DNA of 64,000 bases from Arthrobacter sp. KBS0703 (GCF_002008315.2 NZ_MVDG02000001.1:3162001-3226000); one strand, 5' to 3'; counted from the stretch's first letter, positions 27,680 to 36,690 are shown. Notes: generated from the letters alone by a model not told the origin. Numbers and translations: made by a program.

Positions 27680-28047
27680 CTAGGGCTGGCCTCCCTGGCG
27701 GGGTCCTGGGGGCCGATCACGGGGCGCCTCCGCGGGCAACCCTCCGACGGTGGCCCACAGGGCCTTTTCGTAGTCGCCGCCGAAGCTGATTTGGGTCAGG
27801 TCTTTGAACTTGACCGTGAAGGTCCCGTCTTCCCATGTGGCCTTGACGTCAATGGTCACCAGCTTCGCGGGACGCCCACGAAGAAGGGTTTGGGCCACTT
27901 CTCCTCCATGAAGACTGACAGAACACTGCTGGTTTCGATCGCGGTTTCCAGGATGTCGTGGGGCTCGCTGTGCTGCCGGGAGACAGCCTGGCGGGCGGCC
28001 AGCCAGGTCCCTGCCTGAGGAAGTCCTGAGTCCTCCTTGTGCCCCAT
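27680..28047 (-). pseudogene. Small conserved protein, single-base frameshift
   Basis: Two overlapping frames join into one sensible protein: MGHKEDSGLPQAGTWLAARQ through ETAIETSSVLSVFMEEKWPK and FFVGVP, then KLVTIDVKATWEDG, TQISFGGDYEKALWATVGG. A missing base near 27870 (CGTCCCGCGAAG) separates them. The pattern of a short cytoplasmic protein ending in FGGDYE-AL is common in actinobacteria; function unknown. ATG at 28047 with AGGA upstream. Either a young pseudogene or a sequencing error, and the poor local assembly favours the latter. Confidence 0.65.
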
Positions 28048-28294
28048 CGGCACATCCTGACACGCCCCACCCTGTCCGCCAAGGCACGGCACTCGCTTCG
28101 TCCCGGCGCCTAGTCTGGAAGACAGGCAGGTGCCATCAGTGGGCCGGCTTATCACCTCGGGCGGCTCCTTGGGCCGAGACAAGTGTTCCTGCGCATCTTG
28201 CTGTCCCACCGAGCGATATGGTTTCCCAGTGGGTTTTTCCTTCCCGGACCAACCCGGTGCAAGGGAGCCCGAGGAAGGAAACGGTGACAGGCAA

Positions 28295-29518
28295 GTGACC
28301 ACGAAGCAGCCGTCGACGCGTGCAACCGACAGCAGGGACGTCTTCGTCCGGGTCGGGCGCTGGCTGGGGGACGAATCCGGGGACCGTACCAGGCCCGTCA
28401 TCCTGGCCGTGGTCCTGACCCTGGCCGCCATCGGACTGATCGAGGTTGCGTCCTCATCATCGGTCGAGTCGGTTGCGAACGGGCTGAACCCGTACGACCT
28501 GCCGCTGAAGCAGGGTATGTGGACTGTGGCCGGCGTAGCGGCGATGTTCGGGCTGGCGCGCCTTCGGTCCCGGCACATCCGGAAACTTGCCTGGCCGCTG
28601 CTCGCGGCCGCGATTGTGGCACTCGGACTGGTGTTCACTCCGTTGGGCATGACCGTGAACGGCAACCGCAACTGGCTGAGCTTCGGCGGTTTCACCGTCC
28701 AGCCGTCCGAGTTCGCCAAACTCGCGCTGATCCTCTGGTCTGCGGCCGTCCTCACGCGCAAGCAGCCCCTCCTCAAGCAGTGGAAGCACGCCGTCGTTCC
28801 GTTGGTCTTCCCCGGCGGGGCCCTGATCGCCGGGCTTGTCGCGGTCGGCCACGACCTGGGCACCACCATGATTATCATGATGATCCTCGCGGCTGCCATG
28901 TTCTACGGCGGTGTGCGGATGAAAGTCTTCGGCGCTGCCGGGGCCATCGGTGCCGTGGTCGTCGTCGTCCTGGCCGCCACCAGCGGTAACCGTGTCGGCC
29001 GGATTTCCTCCTGGCTCGGCATGGGCGCCGCGGACGACGCCCAGGGCGTCGGCTACCAGGCGCTGAACGGCCAATACGCGCTGGCCTCCGGCGGCTGGTT
29101 CGGGGTCGGCCTGGGCCAGAGCCGGCAGAAGTGGAACTGGATCCCCGAAGCCCATAACGACTTCATCTTCACGATCCTCGGCGAGGAACTCGGGTTGGCC
29201 GGCACTCTCTTGGTCCTGGGGCTGTTTACAGTGCTCGCCATAGCCGTTTTCAAGGTCATCGCCCGGACCCAGGACACGTTCGGCCGCATCGTGTCGTCGA
29301 GCGTGATTACGTGGATCATCGGCCAGGCCATCGTGAACATCGCCATGGTCAGCGGGTTGCTTCCGGTCATCGGCGTGCCGTTGCCGTTCATCTCCTATGG
29401 CGGCTCCGCCATGGTCTCCTCCCTCGCAGGGATCGGCGTGATCCTCGGCGTCACCCGCAAAGAGCCGGTGGCCGTGCGCCGCCCCCGGCCGAAGAAGCCC
29501 AGGCTGGTTCCGCTGTAG
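28295..29518 (+). CDS. FtsW/RodA/SpoVE-family (SEDS) peptidoglycan glycosyltransferase
   Basis: 407 residues, about ten membrane segments. SEDS signatures: NGNRNWLSFGGFTVQPSEFAK, GHDLGT, WNWIPEAHNDFIFTILGEELG and PLPFISYGGSAM. It polymerises lipid II at the membrane. It stands alone rather than in a dcw cluster, so it may be an extra FtsW-like or RodA-like copy. The frame is open from 28130; GTG at 28295 (VTTKQPS) is preferred because upstream residues are unlike the family. Confidence 0.88.
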   Translation: MTTKQPSTRATDSRDVFVRVGRWLGDESGDRTRPVILAVVLTLAAIGLIEVASSSSVESVANGLNPYDLPLKQGMWTVAGVAAMFGLARLRSRHIRKLAWPLLAAAIVALGLVFTPLGMTVNGNRNWLSFGGFTVQPSEFAKLALILWSAAVLTRKQPLLKQWKHAVVPLVFPGGALIAGLVAVGHDLGTTMIIMMILAAAMFYGGVRMKVFGAAGAIGAVVVVVLAATSGNRVGRISSWLGMGAADDAQGVGYQALNGQYALASGGWFGVGLGQSRQKWNWIPEAHNDFIFTILGEELGLAGTLLVLGLFTVLAIAVFKVIARTQDTFGRIVSSSVITWIIGQAIVNIAMVSGLLPVIGVPLPFISYGGSAMVSSLAGIGVILGVTRKEPVAVRRPRPKKPRLVPL

Positions 29519-29559
29519 CCACGGCGGCTACAACGGGCAGCGCGGCGCGACAAGGCGGC

Positions 29560-30114
29560 TCAGGCGGTGAACGTCACGTCTTTAGCGTCCGTGACCTGGG
29601 CGGTGCGGCCCGGAGCCGTGTGGTACTTCCAGTACAGGTTCGTGTGTGCAATGACTTTGTCCGGCGTCGGGGCGCCCCACGCCGTCTGATCCTCGGTCGT
29701 GTGGGCATCGCCGACGAGCGTGACGTCGTAGCCGCGAACGAAGGCCCCGTGGATCGTGGACCGGATGCATTCATCCGTCTGGGCGCCAGCGACGACCAGG
29801 CGCCCGACTCCGGCATTGGCCAGGACGTCCTCCAGATCGGTGTCTTCGAAGGAGTCCGCAAACGTCTTGTGCACCAACGGTTCCGGATCCTGGCGTGACA
29901 GCTCCGGGACATATTCCCAGGCGTCGTTCCCCCGCTCCAACTGCTCGTCGGAGTGCTGGATCCAGACGATCGGGGCGCCTGCCTCCCGCGCCTTGTCGAC
30001 GAGCATGCCGATGTTGGCGATGACCGAGTCGCGCTCGTGAACATCGGACACGACGCCCCTCTGGACGTCGATGACCATCAAGGCGGTGTTGGGTCGATCT
30101 GGCAGCGTGGTCAT
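29560..30114 (-). CDS. Cysteine hydrolase, isochorismatase family
   Basis: 184 residues with the triad Asp (MVIDVQRGVV), Lys (LVHKTFADSF) and Cys (AQTDECIRST), and the cis-peptide region VVAGAQTDEC. Such enzymes hydrolyse isochorismate, nicotinamide or other amides; nothing fixes the substrate. GAGGAG stands 7 nt before ATG at 30114. Convergent with the FtsW-like gene. Confidence 0.87.
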   Translation of the reverse strand: MTTLPDRPNTALMVIDVQRGVVSDVHERDSVIANIGMLVDKAREAGAPIVWIQHSDEQLERGNDAWEYVPELSRQDPEPLVHKTFADSFEDTDLEDVLANAGVGRLVVAGAQTDECIRSTIHGAFVRGYDVTLVGDAHTTEDQTAWGAPTPDKVIAHTNLYWKYHTAPGRTAQVTDAKDVTFTA

Positions 30115-30295
30115 GACGATCTCCTCTGCTGGTTGGGGCGGGCCCTGTCACTCGATCATGATAAACCGGTCCGACGACGGTGGCTCCGGGTGGGCACCGC
30201 AGGTGGGGGTACCGCCCCCGCCATAGGTCCAGGGCCTCCGGCTTTCCCTAGGGTGGTCCCGCAAAACTTGAGTATCTCGACGAAACGGGCACCCC

Positions 30296-30940
30296 ATGCT
30301 GCACAATCTGAAGACCTATTCGTTTCCGCTCGGCGCTGGAGAGCAATGCCCCTCGGGCACGTTCCACCTGGACCTGGCGTCGGGCCGCTGTGACTGGTCC
30401 GACGGCCTGTTCGCCATCCACGGCTATACCCGCGGGGAAATTGTCCCCACGCCGGAACTGATCATGGCCCACAAGCATCCGGAGGACCGCGGACCCATTC
30501 TGGAGCTGCTTGATGAAATCCATTCGAGCGGCGGGCAGGGGGCACTCTTCCACCGCATCATCGACAGCCAGGGGCGCAAGCATCGCGTGCTGACCCTGGC
30601 CGAGGCCGTAGAAGGCCAAGGACCGGTTACGGCGATCCGCGGCGTGGTGATGGACTTTACCCAGACAGTGGCAGCGGAAGTCAGCCGTGAGGCGGCGGCG
30701 GCGGTGGCCGGCGCTTACGCCAACAAGGCGACCATCGAGCAGGCCAAGGGAATCATCATGGGACGCCTGGACGTCCAGGCCAACGAGGCCTTCAGCATCC
30801 TTGCGGCCCGGAGCCAGCACACCAACAAGAAACTCGCCGCTGTCGCTGCTGAGCTTGTCGATGCCGCTGGTCAGGGCAAGCTCCGCCAGACACTGCAATG
30901 CTGGGGGGAACTCGTGGGTTCGCGTCCATATGGCCGCTGA
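30296..30940 (+). CDS. PAS-ANTAR transcription antitermination regulator
   Basis: 214 residues. An N-terminal PAS fold (DLASGRCDWSDGLFAIHGYT, GVVMDFT) and a C-terminal ANTAR RNA-binding domain (KATIEQAKGIIMGRLDVQAN, AFSILAARSQHTNKKL). ANTAR proteins bind paired hexanucleotide stem-loops in leaders and prevent termination; PAS would sense a ligand or redox state. No ANTAR target hairpin pair is evident next to it. Confidence 0.87.
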   Translation: MLHNLKTYSFPLGAGEQCPSGTFHLDLASGRCDWSDGLFAIHGYTRGEIVPTPELIMAHKHPEDRGPILELLDEIHSSGGQGALFHRIIDSQGRKHRVLTLAEAVEGQGPVTAIRGVVMDFTQTVAAEVSREAAAAVAGAYANKATIEQAKGIIMGRLDVQANEAFSILAARSQHTNKKLAAVAAELVDAAGQGKLRQTLQCWGELVGSRPYGR

Positions 30941-30957
30941 ACCGGGGCCGGCTGCAG

Positions 30958-31341
30958 TCAGCGATTGTCCCTCCGCCGGCGCTCCGGCCCGGGGTCTGTC
31001 TGGTCCCCTGAAGGTGGCGGGCCGTCCGGGGCAAGGAGCAGCTCACCGAGCCTGGCTGCTTCAGCATGCGAGAGCCATACGGAGAACGGATGGTCGTCGC
31101 CCATCCTCTCGATGGTCAAGGTAACTCCATTGCCGCGCCCGCCGACGAGGTAGTCCGCCAAGGCAGGCGCCAGGTCCGGTCCCATGAGAATGCTCCCGTC
31201 GCGGCCCGTGCAATCCCAGCGTTCGCCTGCGTCCAGCGCCAGCTTATGCTCCCCGCACACTAGCGCTGTGACCTTCGAGTGGGCCGAAACGAACCGGGCG
31301 GCCGAGGGGTTGGGGCATCGCAGTACCTGGCATCCAGCCAT
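30958..31341 (-). CDS. Conserved hypothetical protein with N-terminal Cys motif
   Basis: 127 residues beginning MAGCQVLRCPNPSAARFV, then KVTALVCGEHKLALDAGERW; three to four cysteines and a His could bind zinc. A C-terminal part, TLTIERMGDDHPFSVWLSHA, ends in a basic tail. ATG at 31341 is preceded by AAAGGAG with 7-nt spacing, although the frame is open to 31437. I do not recognise the family. Confidence 0.65.
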   Translation of the reverse strand: MAGCQVLRCPNPSAARFVSAHSKVTALVCGEHKLALDAGERWDCTGRDGSILMGPDLAPALADYLVGGRGNGVTLTIERMGDDHPFSVWLSHAEAARLGELLLAPDGPPPSGDQTDPGPERRRRDNR

Positions 31342-31653
31342 CGCTGCTCCTTTCTGGCGTGAAACTGCCTGAGCCGCGTCCGTGCCGGGCGCCTCACGAC
31401 CGTTCAACTCCAGGATTCGGTGGGCGGTCACGTGCACCCCCGGAAGTCATCACTCTCGTTTGTGCGCCTTGGGAAAATCCCGGAGGAACCATGACACCCC
31501 TCGTGATGTGGGCGCCCTAATCAAGGGGGCCAGCGCACACGGCAGCGCGAAGTCCGGAACGAATTCGGAAACTGCGGCCCGGAAAGGCAGCACGGAAGGG
31601 CGCGCTTCCCGGTGCGCAACCCGGCCAAAAAGGGCGCGAATCCCCGTGCCAAC
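31342..31653. other. Intergenic region, no gene recognised
   Basis: Only a nine-codon plus-strand ORF at 31491-31520 with a good GGAGG is visible; nothing lies directly downstream on that strand. Confidence 0.4.
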
Positions 31654-31899
31654 CTAGAAGGCGGCTGCCTGGTCGCCCTCCTGTTGCCGCCACTCATTCA
31701 GGGGGGAGTCTGCGTCATCCGCGTCATACCGGCCGCTGAGATGGGCAAGAAGCGCCATTTCCGGACTGCCCGGGTTGCCTGCCAGGTGCTGCAGCAGGCT
31801 GACGCGGGCATCCGGATCCGTGGCGGTGGCCGACAGGACATCGACTATGACGTCGAGGACCTGTCGCCGGAGGATGGAATCGTCCGGACTCTGCGTCAT
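31654..31899 (-). CDS. Small helical protein related to the EAL protein's N-terminal domain
   Basis: 81 residues beginning MTQSPDDSILRRQVLDVIVD and continuing with SLLQHLAGNPGSPEMALLAH. The spacing of RxQV, I-VL, AR-L, LA-P-PE-ALL-HL matches residues 37-82 of the EAL protein at 25454. GGAGG lies 6-7 nt before ATG at 31899. Function unknown; possibly a partner-binding module. Confidence 0.65.
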   Translation of the reverse strand: MTQSPDDSILRRQVLDVIVDVLSATATDPDARVSLLQHLAGNPGSPEMALLAHLSGRYDADDADSPLNEWRQQEGDQAAAF

Positions 31900-32068
31900 G
31901 AGGACCTCCTCCTCGGTCATTTGTCCGGGCGGCCGTGTACCAGCATTGTCGGGCCCGGATCCCGGATCCCCAGCACCCAACGGAAGTCCTAGGTTCCAGC
32001 CGTCAGACACAAGGCACCTTGAACCGTGTGAAACCTGTTTCAACCGCCCGTTTGGACGGCGGCGCCGG

Positions 32069-32332
32069 TCAGACCCGGCTCCTGCGGGTGACTGCACCGA
32101 AGACCAGCAGCACGATGACGGCGCCAAGGATGGAAAGCAGCCAAGTCCTGAGGTCAAAGAATTCGCCAAGACCCCCGCCGAAGATCAGGGAGCCGATCCA
32201 GCCGCCGAGTATCGCCCCGACAACGCCCAGGACAAGGGTCAGCAGCCACCCGCCGCCCTGCCGTCCCGGAAGAATGGCTTTGGCTATGGCCCCTGCAATC
32301 AGGCCGAGCAGGAGAAAACCGAGAAATCCCAT
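32069..32332 (-). CDS. GlsB/YeaQ/YmgE-family (transglycosylase-associated) membrane protein
   Basis: 87 residues, three hydrophobic segments rich in Gly: GFLGFLLLGLIAGAIAKAIL, GGGWLLTLVLGVVGAILGGW, WLLSILGAVIVLLVFG. Stress-associated small inner-membrane protein family of unknown biochemical role. ATG at 32332 has AAGGAAG upstream. Confidence 0.85.
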   Translation of the reverse strand: MGFLGFLLLGLIAGAIAKAILPGRQGGGWLLTLVLGVVGAILGGWIGSLIFGGGLGEFFDLRTWLLSILGAVIVLLVFGAVTRRSRV

Positions 32333-32419
32333 GATGCACTTCCTTCCCAACACACACGTACCGCTGGCATGGCGCCAGCCGTATTACGAGTTAATCAGCA
32401 TGCTTAGTATCTGGCAAGT

Positions 32420-32558
32420 ATTTGGTGTGGATGCAGCGGCTTGCCGCCGGCGAAGCTCCGGGCGATGGGGAGTCTGAGGCCCGAAGCCCCGGCGGGCAGG
32501 GACAAACCAGACCCGAAAACAGGCTGGCGAAAACATCAAGGACGCCGTCAAGGAATAG
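32420..32558 (+). pseudogene. CsbD-like gene remnant
   Basis: The last codons, in frame to TAG at 32556-32558, read KQAGENIKDAVKE, the CsbD C-terminal signature. The upstream part GDGESEAR...GQGQTRP is in a shifted frame, and no start is visible. It appears to be the decayed 3' end of a CsbD-type stress protein gene, next to a YeaQ-type stress gene. Confidence 0.5.
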
Positions 32559-32914
32559 CCCCGGAATTCTCTTGTCAGACCAGTGTGGCGGTGCTATAAA
32601 ACTCGGTATCAGCCGTCAAAAGCCGGTAAGAGCCATGCAGGACCAAGCGTAAGACCAGGGGGTCGGTGACAGCGGATCAGCGCCGAATGGACCGGGACGG
32701 GACGCCGGAACCCGCCGTGGTAACCCTTCGGGTGAAGAGCTTATAGAGAACGCCACAGCGCAGAGTCGCGCTTGTGGAGCACCATGAGTGCGCGGAATGC
32801 ACGTTCCGCAAGGTGGTCTCCGGTTGTCGAAGCTGACGGAGACCGCGTCACCCAACGCTGCCGAGGGAAAAAGCAGCACCACAAGCCAGTCACCTGGCTG
32901 TTGATCGGATTCCA
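32559..32914. other. Intergenic region, no gene recognised
   Basis: Short frames are present but none has a credible start, composition or family pattern. Confidence 0.4.
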
Positions 32915-33175
32915 GTGGATCAGGCGACGATCGTCGGCTATGCCCTCGCCTATGTCGGGGTAATTATTGCCGTTTTCCTCATGCTCCTGCCGGCTCTCAT
33001 CATTTTTGCGTTCCTCCTGCTGGTGGCAGGCGCGGTTTTGGTGGTGATTCTCTTCTTGAACGCGCTGGCCGTCGGGCTGTACAGGAGTCTTGCCAGAACA
33101 CTGCGGAACGTGGCCGACCGGTTGCATCGGATGCGCCAAGGCGGCAGACTGACCCCCCATTTACCAGGGCGATAA
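32915..33175 (+). CDS. Small hypothetical membrane protein
   Basis: 86 residues from GTG. Two adjoining hydrophobic segments (AYVGVIIAVFLMLLPALIIF and LLLVAGAVLVVILFL) and a basic cytoplasmic-looking tail (RSLARTLRNVADRLHRMR). No family recognised and only a weak Shine-Dalgarno. Confidence 0.5.
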   Translation: MDQATIVGYALAYVGVIIAVFLMLLPALIIFAFLLLVAGAVLVVILFLNALAVGLYRSLARTLRNVADRLHRMRQGGRLTPHLPGR

Positions 33176-33257
33176 CTCAACGGCCGCCTCCTCGCCGATG
33201 CGCCGCCAGGGTGTCCGATCCTCCTGCCGCGCGGCAGGCGGTCCTAAGATGGCTGGC

Positions 33258-34262
33258 ATGGTGGAGGTTCTGGAGGAAGTCGCACGGCGACTGTACGCGC
33301 TCCCGCTCGACGAGTTCGTTGCCGCACGGACCGCCGCCGCCAAGGATGCAGCCACCTCCGACCGCTCGCTATCCCAAGCGATCCGCGAGCTTCCCAAACC
33401 CTCCGTCGCGGCCTGGGCAGTCAACATGCTGGCACACGACCGGCCAGAGGCCATGCAGCAGCTCAGCGACCTCGGCCAGACGATGCAGGACGCGCAGGCT
33501 TCGCTCGACGCCGCCGCGCTGCGCGAGCTGGCACGCGAGCGGCGGAAACTGCTCGGCGAGGCTGTGGCGGCCGCCAGGCTTGCTGCTGAGGGGCACGGCC
33601 GGAAAATCAGCGGACCTGTGGCCACGGAGGTGGAAGAGACCCTCCGCGCCGCCACGGCGGACCCGGCGGCGGCCGCCGCAGTGCAGTGCGGGATGCTGCT
33701 GCGGGTTCTGTCCGCCGACGGCGTGGACCAGGTTGATCTGAGCGGTGCGGTTGCGGTTCCTGCCGCGCTCGGCACACGGCCAGCCCTGTCTCTTATACAC
33801 ATCTAGATGTGTATAAGAGACAAGCTTCGACGGACAGCCCTCCGGCGCCCCCGCGCCCATCCGGGCAGTCTGGCGCCCCGGAGAAGCCCCGGCTGCAGGC
33901 CGTGCGCCAGGCGCCCCGCCCGCCTGTCTCTTATACACATCTAGATGTGTATAAGAGACAGGGACAAAGCGCTGACAGCCCTCGCCGAGGCCGAGAGCGC
34001 TGCAGCGGGAGCTGCCGGCGAGGCGGAATTGCGCGCGGAGGCGCAGGAGGAAGCTTATGCGGCCTTCGATCGGCTGACCGACGCGGTGGCCGAGGCCCGC
34101 CGACGGCTTCAGAAACTGGAGGTCTCGCTGGAAGCGGCGCGGAAGGAGCGGGACGTGGCTGCCGCGGAGGCCAAGCAGTCGGCCAGGGCAGCGGAAAAGA
34201 GCCAGCGGTCAGCCATGCTGGCCAAGGAACGGGTGCTTCGGCTGCGCAACACACCGGGCTGA
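33258..34262 (+). CDS. Coiled-coil hypothetical protein, broken by two adapters
   Basis: An N-terminal helical domain (LPLDEFVAARTAAAKDA, KPSVAAWAVNMLAHDRPE) is followed by an Ala-rich region, a Pro-rich linker lying between the adapters (33823-33923, reading STDSPPAPPRPSGQSG in one frame) and a C-terminal coiled coil (ARRRLQKLEVSLEAARKERD). The pattern recalls actinobacterial proteins of unknown function with long Ala/Glu coiled coils. ATG at 33258 lies 7 nt after TAAGAT; ATG at 33249 is an alternative. Some sequence is probably missing at each junction. Confidence 0.75.
33786..33822. other. Nextera mate-pair junction adapter (assembly artefact), copy 4
   Basis: 37 of 38 bp of the junction; the final G is lacking. 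Confidence 0.97.
33924..33961. other. Nextera mate-pair junction adapter (assembly artefact), copy 5
   Basis: Full 38-bp junction, 101 bp after copy 4 in the same gene. Confidence 0.98.
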
Positions 34263-34301
34263 AGCACGAATACTGTCAGACCCCGGTTGCACCATGGATT
34301 C

Positions 34302-34481
34302 ATGGAAATGAATCAGGAATTCCACGTAACGTATTTCGATGCCGACTGCGGGCGGGCCAGGACCGAGGTCTTCGATACCGCCGCGGACGCTGAGCGGTTT
34401 GCCAGCCGCAGCATTTCGGGCGAGGACGGCTGGGCTGTAGTCGACGCCGTGGAAACGCGGCAGGACCGGCTGGCAGCCTAA
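34302..34481 (+). CDS. Small hypothetical protein
   Basis: 59 residues with NQEFHVTYFDADCGRARTEV and an acidic, alternating C-terminus; a plausible small beta/alpha protein. Starts at 34302 or 34308. Ends just before a long hairpin. Family not recognised. Confidence 0.5.
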   Translation: MEMNQEFHVTYFDADCGRARTEVFDTAADAERFASRSISGEDGWAVVDAVETRQDRLAA

Positions 34482-34499
34482 AGGCCGGCTCAACGGACG

Positions 34500-34550
34500 C
34501 TGGCCCCGTCCGCTATTGATCAGGGGCTGATCAATAGCGGACGGGGCCAG
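34500..34550. terminator. Long perfect hairpin (23-bp stem)
   Basis: Arms at 34500-34522 and 34528-34550 are perfectly complementary around GGGGC; arm begins CTGGCCCCGTCCGCTATTGA. It lies between convergent genes; no T-tract follows. Confidence 0.7.
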
Positions 34551-34609
34551 TCCAGGCTCAGCGGATGGCAGCCTGCCGGGCCGCCAGTTGGCGGCTGCGT
34601 CCTGACGCC

Positions 34610-35455
34610 TTAGGCGAAGTCAGAGACCGCGGGGTCCGGGCCGATCCGCCCGGCGCCTGCCGCGGTGCGCTCCAGGCCGTTGATCGCCGCGATGTCGTCG
34701 GTATCCAGCGTGACATTCAGTGCCTCAAAGTTCTCGCGAATCCGGGCCTCCGTGACGGACTTCGGGATGACCACGTTCCCGATCGCCAGATGCCAGGCGA
34801 TGACCACCTGCGCCGCTGTGGCACCGTGCTTGCCTGCGATGGCGGCGATGGTGGCGTCCTCGAGGAGCTCGCCGCCCTGGCCCAACGGCGACCAGGCCTG
34901 GGTCAGGATGCCCTTTGACGCATGGAACTCCCGGAGCTCGGACTGGTTGAAGAACGGGTGCAGCTCCACCTGGTTGATGGCCGGTACCACTCCGGTCTCG
35001 TCGATGATGCGCTGCAGACCTTCGATGGTGAAGTTTGAGACCCCGATGGACTTGACCCTGCCGCGCTTCTGCAGCTCGATGAGCGCCTTCCACGTGTCCA
35101 CGTACTTGTCCTGCTTCGGCTGCAGCCAGTGGATCAGGTACAGGTCAAGGGTTTCCAGGCCGAGGCGCTCCATGGATTCCTCGAACGCCGCGAGGGTCGA
35201 CTCGTAGCCCTGGTCCGCGTTCCAGAGTTTGGTGGTGATGAAAATTTCCTCGGGCGAGAGCCCGGAGCTCGCAATGGCCCGGCCGACACCGGCCTCGTTG
35301 CCGTAGATTTTTGCCGTGTCGATGTGGCGGAAGCCCGCCTGGAAGGCCTGGAAGACCACCTTTTCGGCGATGTCGTCTTCAACCTGCCACACTCCGTAGC
35401 CAAGCTGGGGGATGGTCTTGCCGTCATTGAATGTCAGTGTTGGTGAAGAAGTCAT
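34610..35455 (-). CDS. Aldo/keto reductase
   Basis: 281 residues, (alpha/beta)8 NADPH-dependent reductase of the 2,5-diketo-D-gluconate reductase type. Signatures: FRHIDTAKIYGNEAGVGRAI (Asp and Tyr), ITTKLWN (Lys), YLIHWLQP (His), SIGVSNF and the cofactor-binding VVIPKSVTEARIRENF. Substrate unknown. ATG at 35455 closely follows the convergent hairpin region. Confidence 0.92.
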   Translation of the reverse strand: MTSSPTLTFNDGKTIPQLGYGVWQVEDDIAEKVVFQAFQAGFRHIDTAKIYGNEAGVGRAIASSGLSPEEIFITTKLWNADQGYESTLAAFEESMERLGLETLDLYLIHWLQPKQDKYVDTWKALIELQKRGRVKSIGVSNFTIEGLQRIIDETGVVPAINQVELHPFFNQSELREFHASKGILTQAWSPLGQGGELLEDATIAAIAGKHGATAAQVVIAWHLAIGNVVIPKSVTEARIRENFEALNVTLDTDDIAAINGLERTAAGAGRIGPDPAVSDFA

Positions 35456-35558
35456 CTGTCCATCCTGCCAACAATGGACACACGGGCGTAGCCCATGCAG
35501 CGAGGCTAAGCTAGGCGCTTAATCCGGCGAGGCCGGGAATAACGCGGGTTTCCCCGAG

Positions 35559-36005
35559 TCAGGAGGATGCGGCCAAGAGCCGCTCGGCGTCGGCCACCTG
35601 CTCGAAGACCGTTTCGGCACGGCGCCGCACGGACGCGGCACCCACCGGAACGGGACCGACGGCGAGGCGGAGCATCGCTGCCGCCTCCGCAGTGGCGGCC
35701 AGCGAATTCCCTGCCTTCGACAAAGCGCGGTGCACGCCGGAGAGCGCATGCGGAATATCAAGCCCGTCGCTTGGCGAACGCCGTTGCGCCTCGACGCAGA
35801 CCCGGCGCACGCGGCCGGACAGGTCCGCCAGCTGGTTGGCCACCTCGACGAGCTCCGCGTAGAGCTGTTCGTCCTCGACGCCCTCCAACACCTGGTGGTA
35901 GCGGTCCAGTCCGCGGTGAAAGCGGTCGTGGGCGCGGCGCCACAGGCCCCTGCCGAGTTCGGCGTCGTCTTTCCGCCCTTGCATGGCGGCCGTGAAAAAG
36001 CCCAA
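35559..36005 (-). CDS. Conserved hypothetical helical protein downstream of bpa
   Basis: 148 residues from TTG at 36005 (GFFTAAMQGRKDDAELGR), or 141 from ATG at 35984. Helix-rich with LYAELVEVANQLADLSGRV and an Ala-rich C-terminus. It starts 7 bp after the bpa stop, so it is probably co-transcribed with bpa. Function unknown; conserved linkage to bpa in relatives would be worth testing. Confidence 0.65.
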   Translation of the reverse strand: MGFFTAAMQGRKDDAELGRGLWRRAHDRFHRGLDRYHQVLEGVEDEQLYAELVEVANQLADLSGRVRRVCVEAQRRSPSDGLDIPHALSGVHRALSKAGNSLAATAEAAAMLRLAVGPVPVGAASVRRRAETVFEQVADAERLLAASS

Positions 36006-36012
36006 AGAAGAC

Positions 36013-36690
36013 CTACAGGTACTGGCCGGGGCCGTGATCGGAATCTTCCTTCCGCCCCGGTTGAGCGGTGCCGGCTCCGGGCTGCGCGGCCTTCGCACGC
36101 TGCGGCTCGCCGTTCTCGCCGATCACGACACCCGGGGCAATGACAGTCCCCGGCGGAAGCTGCCGCAGCTGCATCTGGGTCATGGCCTGCTCCCGGGCTG
36201 CGTGCTGGGCTGCAATGGCCGTTTGGATGCCGTGGAACAGGCCCTCGAGCCAGCCGACCAGCTGCGCCTGGGCTATCCGGAGTTCGGCGTCGGACGGCGT
36301 CGCGTTATCCGGGAAGGGCAGGCTTATCCGTTCCAGCTCTGCTACGAGCTCGGGCGCCAGCCCGTCCTCGAGTTCCTTGATGGAGCGCTCGTGGATCTCC
36401 GCCAGCCGGCCCCGCGCGGCGTCGTCGAGGGGCGCCGCCTTCACCTCTTCCAGCAGCTGCCGGATCATGGTGCCGATCCGCATCACTTTGGCGGGCTCGT
36501 CCACCAGGTCCTGCAGGTTGGCGCCCTTGGGCTTGGCCGGTTCAGAAGGTGCGTGCCCGTCCCCCTGAACGGCATCGCCGTCGATGGTGGTGCCTTCCAC
36601 GGGGACGTCGTCGCCTGCCTGGATCCCGCTGTGCGGGGCAGTACCTGCGTCTTCGGCCGGCTGCGGCTGAGTGTCTTTCGGATCGCTCAT
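36013..36690 (-). CDS. bpa: Bacterial proteasome activator Bpa/PafE (DUF2587)
   Basis: 225 residues. A disordered acidic N-terminus, a four-helix core (KVMRIGTMIRQLLEEVKAAP, SIKELEDGLAPELVAELERI, AQLVGWLEGLFHGIQTAI) and the C-terminal GQYL that docks into and opens the 20S proteasome gate. It stimulates ATP-independent degradation of unfolded or specific proteins such as HspR. The proteasome genes are not in the window. Confidence 0.93.
   Translation of the reverse strand: MSDPKDTQPQPAEDAGTAPHSGIQAGDDVPVEGTTIDGDAVQGDGHAPSEPAKPKGANLQDLVDEPAKVMRIGTMIRQLLEEVKAAPLDDAARGRLAEIHERSIKELEDGLAPELVAELERISLPFPDNATPSDAELRIAQAQLVGWLEGLFHGIQTAIAAQHAAREQAMTQMQLRQLPPGTVIAPGVVIGENGEPQRAKAAQPGAGTAQPGRKEDSDHGPGQYL

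Noticed and set aside
31491..31520. A nine-codon ORF with a perfect GGAGGAACC leader
   Set aside because: No plus-strand gene follows within a useful distance, so a leader-peptide role cannot be supported.
32772..32963. A 63-codon frame before the small membrane protein
   Set aside because: Basic, low-complexity composition, no Shine-Dalgarno, and overlap with a better frame.
33809..34393. Open frames crossing the adapters (peptides such as SYTHLDVYKRQ)
   Set aside because: They translate adapter sequence and are artefacts.
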